Shown here: positions 1 through 7,898 of the stretch, piece after piece
Layout of the letters: each line of letters opens with the position of its first letter
Numbering within the stretch: position 1 is the first letter of the stretch
Assembly: GCF_004137255.1 (NCBI RefSeq)
Contig: NZ_SDWT01000001.1
Coordinates: 186,001-250,000 of the forward strand
Direction: 5' to 3'
Length of the DNA: 64,000 nt
Source of the DNA: Nocardioides oleivorans
Lineage (GTDB): Bacteria; Actinomycetota; Actinomycetes; Propionibacteriales; Nocardioidaceae
The notes under the pieces: generated by a model
The model's database searches: none
Seen by the model: only the letters and a program-made list of their open reading frames with translations
Told to the model about the DNA's origin: nothing
Made by a program: the position numbers and the translations under genes

Positions 1-446
1 TCCGGACCGCCTGGGCGATGGTCCGCGCCTCGTGCTCGGGGGTGAACTCGCCCTGCTCGGTGACCGCCTCCTCGGCCTCCGTGGCGTGGCCGGCGTACTT
101 CTCGTGGACCTTGTGGGCGCCCTCGTAGGCCAGGAACCCACCACCGAAGATGAGGATGACCGGCAGCAGCCAGGGCAGGAACTGACCGAGCAGCACCGCC
201 GCCGGCAGGATGAAGACCAGCTTGTTGCGCAGCGAGCCGATCGCGATCTTCTTGATGATCGGCAGCTCGCGCTCGGCGGCGGAGCCGTGGAGGTACTGCG
301 GGGTGACGGCGGTGTCGTCGACCACCACGCCCGCAGCCTTGGCGCTCGCGCGGGCCGCGGCGGCGCCGACGTCGTCCACGCTGGCTGCGGCGATGCGGGC
401 GAGAGCGGCGACGTCGTCGAGGAGGGCGAACAGTCCGCCGGCCATG
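1..446 (-). CDS. DUF808 (YedI-type) membrane protein, 3' part outside the window
   Basis: The N-terminal 148 residues of a gene that runs off the left edge of the window. It opens MAGGLFALLDDVAALARIAA, followed by a hydrophobic segment around residues 75-105 (FILPAALLLGQFLPWLLPVI). This is the conserved start of the DUF808/YedI family of inner-membrane proteins, whose function is not settled. The ATG at 446 is preceded by a GAAGGA ribosome binding site. The neighbouring acetyltransferase lies downstream on the same strand in a 3'-to-5' sense, so nothing in the context assigns a role. The family call is confident; the biological role is unknown. Confidence 0.82.
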
Positions 447-484
447 GTCGATCCTTCGGGTGGTGGGTCGGGTCGGGACGAAGC

Positions 485-1081
485 CTATCCGCGCCCGGTG
501 CTGACGGCGTCCACCTCGAGTCGCATCACCCAGCGCCACTTGGCGATCTGCCGGTCGCGCACGAACCCGAGGTCCTCGTAGAGCGTCTCGGGACCGGTGT
601 GGAGGTACGCACCGCGCTGGGGCCTCCGGTCGACCACCTGCTCCGGATAGGCCTCGACGACTCCACCTCCCGCCTGCCGGATCTCCTCGAGGACGGCGGT
701 GACGGCCGCCCGCGCGACGCCCCTCCCCCGGTGCCTGCTGCCGGTGAAGATGCACCCGATCCGCCACGTCGGCAGGTCGACGAGGCCCTTCTCGTAGACC
801 TTCATGTTCTTGATGTTCGGCAGCTCGTCGGGCGTGCCGAACTGGCACCAGCCGACCGCCGCGTCACCGTCGTACACCAGCACCTGGCGCACGGTTCCCT
901 CGCGCGTGTGCCTCTCCTTCGCCGCCCGGTGCTCAGGCGCCCTGCCCGCCAGGCCCTCCGGGTGGAAGCCGATGCACCAGCACCCGCCCCACACCCCGTT
1001 GTTCGCCTCGACCAGCGCGGCGAAGTCGTCCCACGTCGCGGGCGTGAGGAGCCGGGCGGTGTACGCCGTCATGCCCCGCAC
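485..1081 (-). CDS. GNAT-family N-acetyltransferase
   Basis: A 198-residue protein with the GNAT fold. An acetyl-CoA pyrophosphate-loop-like segment (TGSRHRGRGVARAAVTAVL, about residues 115-133) follows a beta strand with WRIGCIF. The early WGGCWCIGFHP motif, with two cysteines near residue 35, is typical of a soluble acetyltransferase subgroup of unknown substrate. The longest start is a GTG at 1081; an in-frame ATG at 1072 is equally possible. The gene is divergent from the cysteine hydrolase at 1126, leaving only 44 bp between them for both promoters. The substrate cannot be inferred. Confidence 0.8.
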   Translation of the reverse strand: MRGMTAYTARLLTPATWDDFAALVEANNGVWGGCWCIGFHPEGLAGRAPEHRAAKERHTREGTVRQVLVYDGDAAVGWCQFGTPDELPNIKNMKVYEKGLVDLPTWRIGCIFTGSRHRGRGVARAAVTAVLEEIRQAGGGVVEAYPEQVVDRRPQRGAYLHTGPETLYEDLGFVRDRQIAKWRWVMRLEVDAVSTGRG

Positions 1082-1125
1082 GCTAGCGCCGGTTGCGGAC
1101 GATTCCGGGGCAGTAGCCTCGCCCC

Positions 1126-1785
1126 GTGCCCGACCCAGTGCTCCACCACCAGTGGTCCATCGCCGAGCGCGAGTACGCCCGGCACGAGGCCCGCCGCGGG
1201 CGCCGGCACGCCTTCGAGCACCTCGACCCTCGACGCACCGCGCTCGTCGTCGTCGACCTGGTGCCGTTCTTCGTGAGGGAGTCGGCGTACGTCCGCGGGA
1301 TCGTGCCGCGCGTCAACGAGCTGGCCTCCGCCCTGCGCGGCGCGGGCGGCATCGTGGCGTGGGTGGCGCCCGGACCCGCCGAGCCCAGCGCCACGGACCG
1401 GGAGTTCTTCGGAGACGAGGTGGCTGCGCTCTACGCGTCCTCGGGCGCCGACGGGCTCGACCCGTCCCTGTCGGTCGCAGCGGGTGACCTCGTCGTCGAG
1501 AAGACGGGGCGCAGTGCGTGGACCCCTGGTTCGTCCGAGCTGCCGCAGCTCCTGGCCGACCTCGAGGTCGACACGATCGTCGTCACCGGCACCGTCACCA
1601 ACGTGTGCGTCGAGCACACCGCCCGCGACGCGAGTGCCGCCGGGCTCCGCGTCATCCTCGTCGCCGACGCCTGCGCCGCGACCACCGACCAGGCCCACAA
1701 CGCCACCCTCCACACCGTCTACCGGTCCTACGGCGACGTCCGCCCGACGGCCGAGGTGCTCGGGCTGATCGACGCCGCCGGTTGA
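1126..1785 (+). CDS. isochorismatase-family cysteine hydrolase
   Basis: A 219-residue cytosolic hydrolase of the isochorismatase/nicotinamidase superfamily. The catalytic triad can be read: Asp in ALVVVDLVPFF (about residue 45), Lys in LVVEKTGRSAW (about residue 126) and the nucleophilic Cys in VTNVCVEHTARDA (about residue 164). The usual cis-peptide VTN precedes the Cys. The start is GTG at 1126. The TGA stop at 1783-1785 lies inside the first, degenerate copy of the intergenic repeat array at 1779-1922, so the repeat supplies the end of the gene. The substrate (nicotinamide, isochorismate, ureidoacrylate or other) is not evident. Confidence 0.85.
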   Translation: MPDPVLHHQWSIAEREYARHEARRGRRHAFEHLDPRRTALVVVDLVPFFVRESAYVRGIVPRVNELASALRGAGGIVAWVAPGPAEPSATDREFFGDEVAALYASSGADGLDPSLSVAAGDLVVEKTGRSAWTPGSSELPQLLADLEVDTIVVTGTVTNVCVEHTARDASAAGLRVILVADACAATTDQAHNATLHTVYRSYGDVRPTAEVLGLIDAAG

Positions 1786-1922
1786 GCAGTCCGCCCGCTG
1801 GTTGAGCAGGGCGCCCCATGGTCGCTGGTTGGGCAGGGCGCCCCGCGCCCGTGTCGAACCAGGGCTCACCACCATCCCTCCACCGTTGGTCGAGGAGGGC
1901 GCCCCGCGCCCGTCACGAGACC
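1779..1922. repeat. array of four degenerate copies of a Nocardioides-type intergenic repeat
   Basis: Four copies are in the same orientation. The core reads TGGTTGAGCAGGGCGCCCCG followed by CGCCCGTGTCGAAACC-like bases. Approximate copies are 1779-1797 (partial), 1799-1818 (truncated), 1825-1860 (nearly full) and 1886-1922 (nearly full, TGGTCGAGGAG variant). Each full unit is an imperfect palindrome (GGTT...AACC ends, GGGCG...CGCCC core) and could fold as a hairpin. The array separates the cysteine hydrolase from the DUF222-HNH gene, and its first copy contributes the hydrolase stop codon. Similar short repeats are, to my knowledge, scattered in Nocardioides genomes. Confidence 0.7.
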
Positions 1923-1981
1923 AGACCCTCTCTTGACCGAACCTCGCATCTCCGACCGTCGTCACTGTCAGACCTTCCACC

Positions 1982-1987
1982 TATAAT
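1982..1987 (+). promoter_or_regulatory. -10 hexamer TATAAT for a leaderless HNH transcript
   Basis: A perfect TATAAT lies 7 bases upstream of the ATG at 1995, so transcription would start on or next to the start codon and give a leaderless mRNA. No ribosome binding site is present before this ATG, which agrees. No good -35 element is seen at the right distance (the bases around 1959-1964 are TCGTCA). A perfect TATAAT is conspicuous in DNA this rich in G+C. Confidence 0.6.
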
Positions 1988-1994
1988 CGAACAC

Positions 1995-3380
1995 ATGAGC
2001 GAAGCACTTTCGATGGCACGCGAGGCGGGGGTTGACGACCTCACCGCCTCGGCCCTGCTCGCTGCCCTGCGCAATCGCAAGGCCGTCGAGGACCGCGCCG
2101 CGGCCGACCAGCTCGATCTCGCCGCCAGGTGGGCCGACCTCCACCCGCCGGAGTCGATCCACCTCGCCGCGGCGTTCACCGTCCCCGGGACCGAGCACGA
2201 GGAGCCGATCGCGGGCGAGGGCTGTCCGCTGGTGGCGGAGTTCTGCGTCGCCGAGCTCGGCGCCGTCCTCGGCATCTCGACCACTGCAGCCAAGAAGCTC
2301 ATCGGGCACGCCCTCGAGCTCCGCCACCGCCTCCCCCGCCTCTGGGCGCAGGTGCAGTCCGGGACAGTGCCGGCGTGGCGCGCCCGCCTCGTGGCGGAAG
2401 CCACCATCCACGCGGCGCCCACGCTGACGCGCGAGCCTGCCGGGTGGGTCGACGACCAGGTCGCCGCTGTCGCCGGACGCGTCGCGACCGCGCAGCTCGA
2501 CAGGCTCGTCGCGGAGACCATCAAACGGTTCGACCTCGCCTCACCCGATCCCGCATCGGATCCCGAGGACGGCTACCTCCACGTCGACCCCCGACACGTC
2601 ACCGTCCACGACCAGGACGTCCACTACGCCGGCACCATCCACGTCGAAGCCGAGCTCGACCTCGCCGACGCCCTCGACCTGGACCACGCCCTGGCCCACG
2701 ACGCAGCCGCCCAGAAAGCCCTCGGGTCCACCGAGACCCTCGACGTCAGACGCGCCAAGGCCCTCGGCAACCTCGCCCGCACCCAGACCGCCCTCGACCT
2801 GTTCCACACCCAAGGCGCCACCTCGCAGGAAAATGCCGACGGGCTGCCCGCCGCGCGGGAGCTCGTGCTCCACGCCCACTTCGACGGCACCCTCACGAAC
2901 GTGGGGACGGTGTTCGGTCCGACCGGACGGATGGAGAACCGGCACAAGCTCCTCCTCCTGGAGCAGATCCGGTCCTGGTGCGGTGACTCCCGGACGAAGG
3001 TGACCATCAAGCCCGTCGTCGACCTCAGCGCGAACCTCACCGCACCCGGCTACGACATCCCCGACCGCATCCGCGAACAAGTCATCCTCCGCGACAAGAC
3101 CTGCGTCTTCCCCCACTGCACCCGACCAGCCCGCGGATGCGACCTCGACCACGTCATCGCGTTCGACCATCACGCCGAAGCAGACGGCCGACCACAGCCA
3201 GGTCCGACACAGACCGACAACCTCGCCTGCCTCTGCAGGTCCCACCACCGCCTCAAGACCCACACCGCCTGGCGCTACCAGACGGCCGGACCCGGGGTCT
3301 TCGAGTGGACCAGCCCCCACGGCCACCACTTCCGCCGCGACAGGTCGGGCACCACCCGGATCGAGCCCGAACGACCATGA
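1995..3380 (+). CDS. DUF222 and HNH endonuclease domain protein (13E12-repeat type)
   Basis: A 461-residue protein. Residues about 30-330 match the DUF222 region found in the multicopy 13E12-repeat family of actinobacteria. The C-terminus carries an HNH nuclease motif: CVFPHCTRPARGCDLDHVIA, then a TDNLACLCRSHHRLKTH segment, with Cys pairs that would hold a structural zinc. The ATG at 1995 is preferred over in-frame upstream codons because a TATAAT hexamer sits 7 bp before it. The gene follows an array of palindromic repeats and precedes a degraded small gene, suggesting a locally rearranged interval. Nuclease activity is inferred from the motif; the biological role of this family is not established. 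Confidence 0.85.
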   Translation: MSEALSMAREAGVDDLTASALLAALRNRKAVEDRAAADQLDLAARWADLHPPESIHLAAAFTVPGTEHEEPIAGEGCPLVAEFCVAELGAVLGISTTAAKKLIGHALELRHRLPRLWAQVQSGTVPAWRARLVAEATIHAAPTLTREPAGWVDDQVAAVAGRVATAQLDRLVAETIKRFDLASPDPASDPEDGYLHVDPRHVTVHDQDVHYAGTIHVEAELDLADALDLDHALAHDAAAQKALGSTETLDVRRAKALGNLARTQTALDLFHTQGATSQENADGLPAARELVLHAHFDGTLTNVGTVFGPTGRMENRHKLLLLEQIRSWCGDSRTKVTIKPVVDLSANLTAPGYDIPDRIREQVILRDKTCVFPHCTRPARGCDLDHVIAFDHHAEADGRPQPGPTQTDNLACLCRSHHRLKTHTAWRYQTAGPGVFEWTSPHGHHFRRDRSGTTRIEPERP

Positions 3381-3394
3381 CCCCGACCCACACA

Positions 3395-3420
3395 CCCCGC
3401 CAGTCACCGCCACGGCGGGG
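3395..3420 (+). terminator. possible hairpin terminator after the HNH gene
   Basis: CCCCGCC at 3395-3401 and GGCGGGG at 3414-3420 form a 7-bp perfect stem with a 12-base loop, 15 bp after the HNH stop codon. No T-tract follows, so it could act as a hairpin-only terminator or simply be a chance palindrome in GC-rich DNA. Confidence 0.3.
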
Positions 3421-3487
3421 CCACAGGCACGTCCGAACGACATGAGGGCGGACGGCCGGCTCTTCCGGACACCGAGCCGCGCGTCGT

Positions 3488-3840
3488 CTACGAGCGGGCC
3501 GAGGAGCGTGGCTTCTGCGCGCCCTCCGCTTGCTCGGGAATTGCCGCTCCTCCGACGAGCGCGACCAGGCACCCCAGACCCATGAGGGTCACGACCAGCA
3601 CCCGGGACTCGCGGACCACGGGACCACAGGCAGCTGCCGCGCGTCGCTCGTCGTCATTGGCCGTCTGACCAGGATGCATCTGGTCTGGCGTCCCCGACAG
3701 CAGCCAGGAGGTCGAGATCGAGGGGCCACAGTCCTGGGTCAGACCCATGACGGACGTGGACGCCCGGTAGTCAGTACCGATGGCGAAGCCAGCGAGGACC
3801 ACGAGCAGTCACCCGCCACCGCGGCCTTGGCCCAGGTCAT
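3488..3840 (-). pseudogene. small two-helix membrane protein gene, apparently frameshifted near its 5' end
   Basis: An uninterrupted frame from 3802 (GTG) to 3488 encodes VLAGFAIGTDY, two cysteines (TQDCGPS and AACGPVV) and a C-terminal hydrophobic helix (RVLVVTLMGLGCLVALVGG). Just upstream in another frame an ATG at 3840 gives MTWAKAAVAG. One extra G near 3808-3812 would join them as MTWAKAAVAGGLLVVLAGFA, a sensible N-terminal membrane helix. I read this as an ancestral protein of about 117 residues with a one-base deletion, or a sequencing error. The rest of 3381-3957 holds only the hairpin at 3395 and the divergent promoter space for the prenyl transferase. Confidence 0.45.
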
Positions 3841-3957
3841 CCGTCGAGTATGGACCCGCGACGCGCCGACGTGCGAGGGCTGTGGTCGTGCCGGTGCCCA
3901 TCGCCCCGATCACGAGCAGGGCGGGTGCTGGCGCGGTCATTCGGACAGGATGTCGGC

Positions 3958-4671
3958 GTGAGCACCCTCCGCACCACCCCGAGGATCCTGCCGACCCACG
4001 TCGGCGTCGTGATGGACGGCAACCGCCGCTGGGCGAGGCGAGCCGGGCTGCCGAGCGCCAGCGAGGGCCACCGGCGAGGCGCCGACCACGTCGAGGACCT
4101 GCTCGGCTGGTGCGAGGCGCGGGCCGTCGACCACCTGACGATCTACGTCCTCTCCGCCGACAACATCCGCAAGCGCTCCAGCGACGAGGTCGGCTTCCTC
4201 TTCGAGCTCATCGGCGAGGTGCTGCCGGGCATCGTGGACCGGTCGAACCGCTGGGCGCTGCACGTCAGCGGGGACACCAGCCTGCTCCCGCCGCGGGTGG
4301 CCGAGGCGCTCGCGCGCGCCGAGCGCAGCACGGACGGCCGGGACGCACACGTGACGCTCGCGATCGCGTACGACGGCCGCGCGGACATCGTCGCCGGCGT
4401 GCGCGCGGCGATCCTGGCCGGCGCCCTCGATCCGGCCACCGGGCTCGACCCGGGTGCCATCACCGACCACCTCCCCGGTGGCCCGGTCAAGGAGATCGAC
4501 CTGGTGATCCGGACCAGCGGCGAGCAGCGGCTGTCGGGGTTCGTCCCGTGGCAGGCAGCCCACGCCGAGGTGCACGTCAGTCCGAAGCTCTGGCCGGACT
4601 TCGACGAGACCGACCTCGACCTCGCCCTGGCCCAGTACGCCGCTCGCGCATCAGCAGCAGGAGCGGCATGA
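3958..4671 (+). CDS. uppS: cis-prenyl transferase (undecaprenyl/short-chain Z-prenyl diphosphate synthase family)
   Basis: A 237-residue protein with the family signature VGVVMDGNRRWA, containing the diphosphate-binding Asp, near residue 18. A GHRRGA segment, a YVLSADN region and the C-terminal block DLVIRTSGEQRLSGFVPWQA, which holds substrate-binding Arg residues, follow. It condenses isopentenyl diphosphate onto an allylic primer in cis geometry, supplying polyprenyl carriers for wall synthesis. The chosen start is GTG at 3958; upstream codons in the same frame belong to the divergent intergenic region. It overlaps the next gene by ATGA. The product chain length (C15 versus C50-55) cannot be told from the sequence, so the symbol is tentative. 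Confidence 0.8.
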   Translation: MSTLRTTPRILPTHVGVVMDGNRRWARRAGLPSASEGHRRGADHVEDLLGWCEARAVDHLTIYVLSADNIRKRSSDEVGFLFELIGEVLPGIVDRSNRWALHVSGDTSLLPPRVAEALARAERSTDGRDAHVTLAIAYDGRADIVAGVRAAILAGALDPATGLDPGAITDHLPGGPVKEIDLVIRTSGEQRLSGFVPWQAAHAEVHVSPKLWPDFDETDLDLALAQYAARASAAGAA

Positions 4672-5009
4672 CGTCGTTCGTGAAGTCCGTGACCTTCGAC
4701 TGCGCAGCTCCGCTCGAGGTCGCGGTGTTCTGGGCGGCCGCGCTCGGGTCCAACGTCGACGAGGACAGCACCGAGGAGCGCGCCTGGGTCGAGCCGTCGG
4801 GGTGGGGTGGACCCACCCTGTGGTTCCAGCGGGTGCCCGAGGAGAAGGTGGTGAAGAACCGCCAGCACTTCGATCTCCGGGTGATGGGCGACCTCGGCAC
4901 CGAGCGCGACCGGCTGGTCCGGCTCGGCGCGTCCGTGCTCGTCGAGGAGCACCGGGGCCTCGTCGTCATGGCCGATCCCGAGGGCAACGAGTTCTGCCTG
5001 GAGACCTGA
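4668..5009 (+). CDS. VOC-superfamily (glyoxalase-like) protein
   Basis: A 113-residue single-domain protein. It has the glyoxalase-like pattern: VTFDCAAPLEVAVFWAAALG at the N-terminus, a central QHFDLRV strand and the terminal MADPEGNEFCLET, where the Glu near the end is a usual metal ligand. It starts at ATG 4668 inside the ATGA overlap with the prenyl transferase, so the two are translationally coupled. Proteins of this subgroup (glyoxalase-like domain 6) are mostly uncharacterised. Enzymatic activity is not assigned. Confidence 0.75.
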   Translation: MTSFVKSVTFDCAAPLEVAVFWAAALGSNVDEDSTEERAWVEPSGWGGPTLWFQRVPEEKVVKNRQHFDLRVMGDLGTERDRLVRLGASVLVEEHRGLVVMADPEGNEFCLET

Positions 5010-5050
5010 GGACCGACGACACTGTCGGACCCGCGCGCCAGACTGGGCGC

Positions 5051-5422
5051 ATGGACGCAGGAGCGGTGCTCACCCGACTCGCCGAGGTCATCGACGCCCA
5101 CGACTGGGAGGGTCTGCCCGCCCTCCTCCACGACGACTTCACCTGCCGCCTGGTGCACACCGGCGAGGAGTTCGACAAGGACGCCTGGGTGCGGTTCAAC
5201 GCCGACTACCCCGGGTTCGAGCGGATGCACGTCGAGGACCTCGTCGCCGCCGGCGACCGTGGCGTGGTGCGGGCGCGGGTCGTCGGGCGAGGCGACGAGG
5301 GCGAGGAGCTGGTCTTCGCGGTCGCCAGCTTCGCGACCGTGCGCGACGACCTCGTCGTCGACCTCACCGAGGTCTGGGCCGACGTCGGCCAGGAGGCCCC
5401 GGACGGCACGCGACTAGCGTGA
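5051..5422 (+). CDS. NTF2-like / SnoaL-type protein
   Basis: A 123-residue protein beginning MDAGAVLTRLAEVIDAHDWE, with FTCRLVHTGEEFDKDAWVRF and a C-terminal antiparallel sheet region. This is the alpha+beta barrel pattern of nuclear-transport-factor-2-like proteins, often annotated as SnoaL-like. The ATG at 5051 lies 41 bp after the VOC gene and was chosen over upstream in-frame codons because it begins the conserved helix. It may belong to one transcript with the prenyl transferase, VOC and GNAT genes. The ligand is unknown. Confidence 0.65.
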   Translation: MDAGAVLTRLAEVIDAHDWEGLPALLHDDFTCRLVHTGEEFDKDAWVRFNADYPGFERMHVEDLVAAGDRGVVRARVVGRGDEGEELVFAVASFATVRDDLVVDLTEVWADVGQEAPDGTRLA

Positions 5423-5426
5423 CGCC

Positions 5427-5933
5427 ATGCTGCCCGAGCCGACCGAGCGCCTGCGCTTCCGCCGGATGGAGATGTCCGACCTCGACGACATCACAGCAGT
5501 GCTGGAGGCACCCGACCCCGTGGTGTTCGACCGGCCGGCGCGCACCCGGGACGACGCGGTCCGGTGGATCGAGTGGCAGGCGCGGAACTACACCGAGCAC
5601 GACTTCGGGCTGTGGGTCGTCGAGACCCACGCCGGCGAGTTCGTCGGGGACTGCGGCCTGACGGTGCAGGACGTCGAGGGCACGCCGCATGTCGAGGTCG
5701 GCTACCACGTGGTGCCGGCGATGCGCCGGCGCGGTCACGCCGTCGAGGCTGCCCGTGCCGTGCGCGACTGTGCAGCCGCGCACGGCATCGGACACCTCGT
5801 CGCCCTCATCCGTCCCGGGAACACCCCGTCCCAGGGCGTCGCCCGCGGCCTCGGCATGGAGGTCGAGCGGACGGCACACGTCCACGGCGCGGACGCCCTG
5901 GTGTTCGGGATGCGGCTCACGCCGCGAGAGTGA
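5427..5933 (+). CDS. RimJ/RimL-type GNAT acetyltransferase
   Basis: A 168-residue GNAT protein. The N-terminus (PTERLRFRRMEMSDLDDI) is typical of the RimJ/RimL branch. The acetyl-CoA site is seen in VEVGYHVVPAMRRRGHAVEA (about residues 90-110), and a late IRPGNTPSQGVARGLGM segment matches the usual N-x-x-S helix. It begins 4 bp after the NTF2-like gene stop, so it is probably co-transcribed. It converges on the secreted-protein gene at 5946. The acceptor, protein or small molecule, is unknown. Confidence 0.82.
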   Translation: MLPEPTERLRFRRMEMSDLDDITAVLEAPDPVVFDRPARTRDDAVRWIEWQARNYTEHDFGLWVVETHAGEFVGDCGLTVQDVEGTPHVEVGYHVVPAMRRRGHAVEAARAVRDCAAAHGIGHLVALIRPGNTPSQGVARGLGMEVERTAHVHGADALVFGMRLTPRE

Positions 5934-5945
5934 CGAGGGCGCGGG

Positions 5946-6545
5946 TCACTTCAGCTTCTTGGCAGCGACCTTCGCGAGCTTCTTGACCGACGACGTCGAG
6001 ATCGCGGCGTCGTCGATCGCGGCGATGCTGGCGATGCGCTTGCCGTCGCGGATCAGCACGCTGGTCGAGTAGCTCGTGATGCCGGAGAACGTGGTCTCCT
6101 GCACGACGGTGAGCGACTCGTCCCCGAGCTTGAACGACGTGCCCAGGCTTGCGGTGATCGTCGCGCCGGTGGTGGGCTCGGTGAAGGTGGCGCACTTCTT
6201 GACGTAGGCCTTGTAGGCCTTGAGGTAGGACTTCGCCTTCGCGTCGTTCTTCACCTCGGCGGCACCGGCCACCACGACCGGGAAGCCGGCAGCCGAGACG
6301 CCCGTGGTGCTGGTGCCCGACTTGGCCTTCTCCGTCGACGGCACGCCGCACTCCTTGCCGGGCACGCTGATCGCCTTGGTCTTCTCGGTGGTGAACTGGC
6401 CGTCGGCCAGCTCGGGGAACGCCTTGACGATGTCACCCTTGCTCGGGGCGTCCTTGGCCGACACCGCGGCGTGCGCGGTCGGGGCGGACGCGAGCAGCAG
6501 CGCGGTGGCGAGGCCACCGGCGAGGGACAGCGAGGTGCGCTTCAT
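5946..6545 (-). CDS. secreted protein of unknown function
   Basis: A 199-residue protein with a Sec signal peptide: MKRTSLSLAGGLATALLLAS, then APTAHAA as a likely AxA cleavage near residue 27. The mature part is Lys-, Ser- and Thr-rich, with two cysteines (GKECGVP and VKKCATF) that could form a disulfide, and a Lys-rich tail. ATG at 6545 has a good AGGAGAT ribosome binding site. The pattern resembles small actinobacterial lipoprotein-like or PknH-sensor-like beta proteins, but no family can be named. It ends 12 bp from the convergent GNAT gene. Confidence 0.75.
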   Translation of the reverse strand: MKRTSLSLAGGLATALLLASAPTAHAAVSAKDAPSKGDIVKAFPELADGQFTTEKTKAISVPGKECGVPSTEKAKSGTSTTGVSAAGFPVVVAGAAEVKNDAKAKSYLKAYKAYVKKCATFTEPTTGATITASLGTSFKLGDESLTVVQETTFSGITSYSTSVLIRDGKRIASIAAIDDAAISTSSVKKLAKVAAKKLK

Positions 6546-6643
6546 GGGATCTCCTGGATCGTGTGGGGGATGCGACTCCCCCGTTCCTACCCATTCCCCG
6601 CACGGCCCACGCTCCCCGGAAACGGGGAGGTCGGAACCCCCTG

Positions 6644-7675
6644 TCAGTCCTCGACGAGTCCGACGCGGAGGTACTCCGCGGCGTAGGTGCCGGTGAGCAG
6701 CAGCGAGGCGTAGCGCGCCACCTCGGCGTCGGCGTCGGTCTCGAGCGTCTCGACGCGTACGCCGTGGCGTGCCGCCGCGGCGTTGAGCGTGCCGGTCTGC
6801 TCCCGCACGGCCGGGTCGTCGGAGCGGTCGTCCAGGATGAGCAGCAGCGGCCGGAGGTCCGCCGGCTCCTCGGCGAACGGGTCGGCGAAGACGTCCTGCG
6901 GCTTCGTCGCCTCGATGACGGGCAGGAGGTGCTCGGCGTCGCCCGCGATCGCGGACCGGCCGCTGGTGCGCCGCAGCGACTCGGCCAGCCGGCGTGCGGC
7001 GCGCGCGGCCAGCACGGAGCCGCCCCACACGAGCGGGTTGGTGTCGGCCATCGCGATCGCCAGCATCTTCGCCGGGTTGACCGCCAGGTCGCGGTGCGGG
7101 GAGCACTCGGTGGCCACGTCGTCGAGGGAGGCCGCCACGGAAGCGGCGTCGGCCTGGGGGCCGAGGTGCACGTGGGCGAGGTAGTCGAGCATCACGACGG
7201 CGGTCGCGAGCTGGTCGCCGGTGACGGTCGGCAGCACGGTGACGTGGCGACCGGAGGCGTGCTCCCCCACCAGCGAGCGCTGCGGGCACGCGACGACGAC
7301 CTGTGCCCCGCGGCGTACGGCCTCGGCGACGGCCGACGCGGACCCGTGGTCGTTGCCCTCGGGGGCCAGCATCACGACGAGGTCCAGCGACCCCGCCCAG
7401 CCGGGCAGCCCGGGGTTGGGCCACGCCACGAACGGCACCGGGCACCACGGCTCGAGCACCGCGCGCAGCAGGCGCGAGTCGGGACCGGCGGCGATCACCG
7501 CACGCGGTCGCTCCCCGTCGCGGCCGGCGGCGATCAGCTCGGCGGTCGCGGTGGCGGCCTCGTGCGCCTCACGGCGTACGCGGGCACCGCTCTCGGCGAG
7601 CGTGCGCAGCCGCAGGTCCACCGTGTCGAGCACCCCGGCGTCGTCGAGCCGCGCCTCGTCGAACCACGTCGCCAC
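6644..7675 (-). CDS. SIS-domain protein of the manB/DUF3499 locus (Rv3256c-like)
   Basis: A 343-residue protein related to bifunctional phosphoglucose/phosphomannose isomerases. Two sugar-isomerase (SIS)-like halves are suggested by LDLVVMLAPEGNDHGSASAV around residue 115, VTVLPTV, and NPLVWGGSVLAARAARRLAE around residue 215. In M. tuberculosis the equivalent gene (Rv3256c) sits beside manB and DUF3499; here a Trm112-like gene and DUF3499 precede it and manB is absent. The start is GTG at 7675. Isomerase activity is not demonstrated for this subgroup, and the canonical catalytic residues are not clearly conserved. Confidence 0.72.
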   Translation of the reverse strand: MATWFDEARLDDAGVLDTVDLRLRTLAESGARVRREAHEAATATAELIAAGRDGERPRAVIAAGPDSRLLRAVLEPWCPVPFVAWPNPGLPGWAGSLDLVVMLAPEGNDHGSASAVAEAVRRGAQVVVACPQRSLVGEHASGRHVTVLPTVTGDQLATAVVMLDYLAHVHLGPQADAASVAASLDDVATECSPHRDLAVNPAKMLAIAMADTNPLVWGGSVLAARAARRLAESLRRTSGRSAIAGDAEHLLPVIEATKPQDVFADPFAEEPADLRPLLLILDDRSDDPAVREQTGTLNAAAARHGVRVETLETDADAEVARYASLLLTGTYAAEYLRVGLVED

Positions 7676-7706
7676 GCCGGGCCTCCTCGATCTGGATCAG
7701 CAGTCG

Positions 7707-7877
7707 TCAGGCGGGCTTGCGGGCCTCGTCGACCAGCAGCACCGGGATGTCTTCGCGGACGGGGTAGGCGTTGCCGCACCCCTGGCAGACCAGCTCCTCC
7801 GCAGCGCTGTCGGCCACCAGCTCGCCGTGGCAGGCCGGGCAGACGATGATGCTCAGCAGCTGCGCGTCGATGTTCAC
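7707..7877 (-). CDS. Trm112-family small zinc-ribbon protein
   Basis: A 56-residue protein with the order IIVCPACHGEL, then LVCQGCGNAYPVREDIPVLL, that is two CxxC pairs flanking a short linker and a conserved REDIPVLL tail. This matches the bacterial Trm112-like family (YcaR type). The start is GTG at 7877 and the stop at 7707. It sits 31 bp upstream of the SIS-protein gene and 21 bp downstream of DUF3499, on the same strand, suggesting one operon. Function is unknown in bacteria; eukaryotic Trm112 activates methyltransferases. Confidence 0.82.
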   Translation of the reverse strand: MNIDAQLLSIIVCPACHGELVADSAAEELVCQGCGNAYPVREDIPVLLVDEARKPA

Positions 7878-7898
7878 GCCGTTGATCCTAGAGGGACG

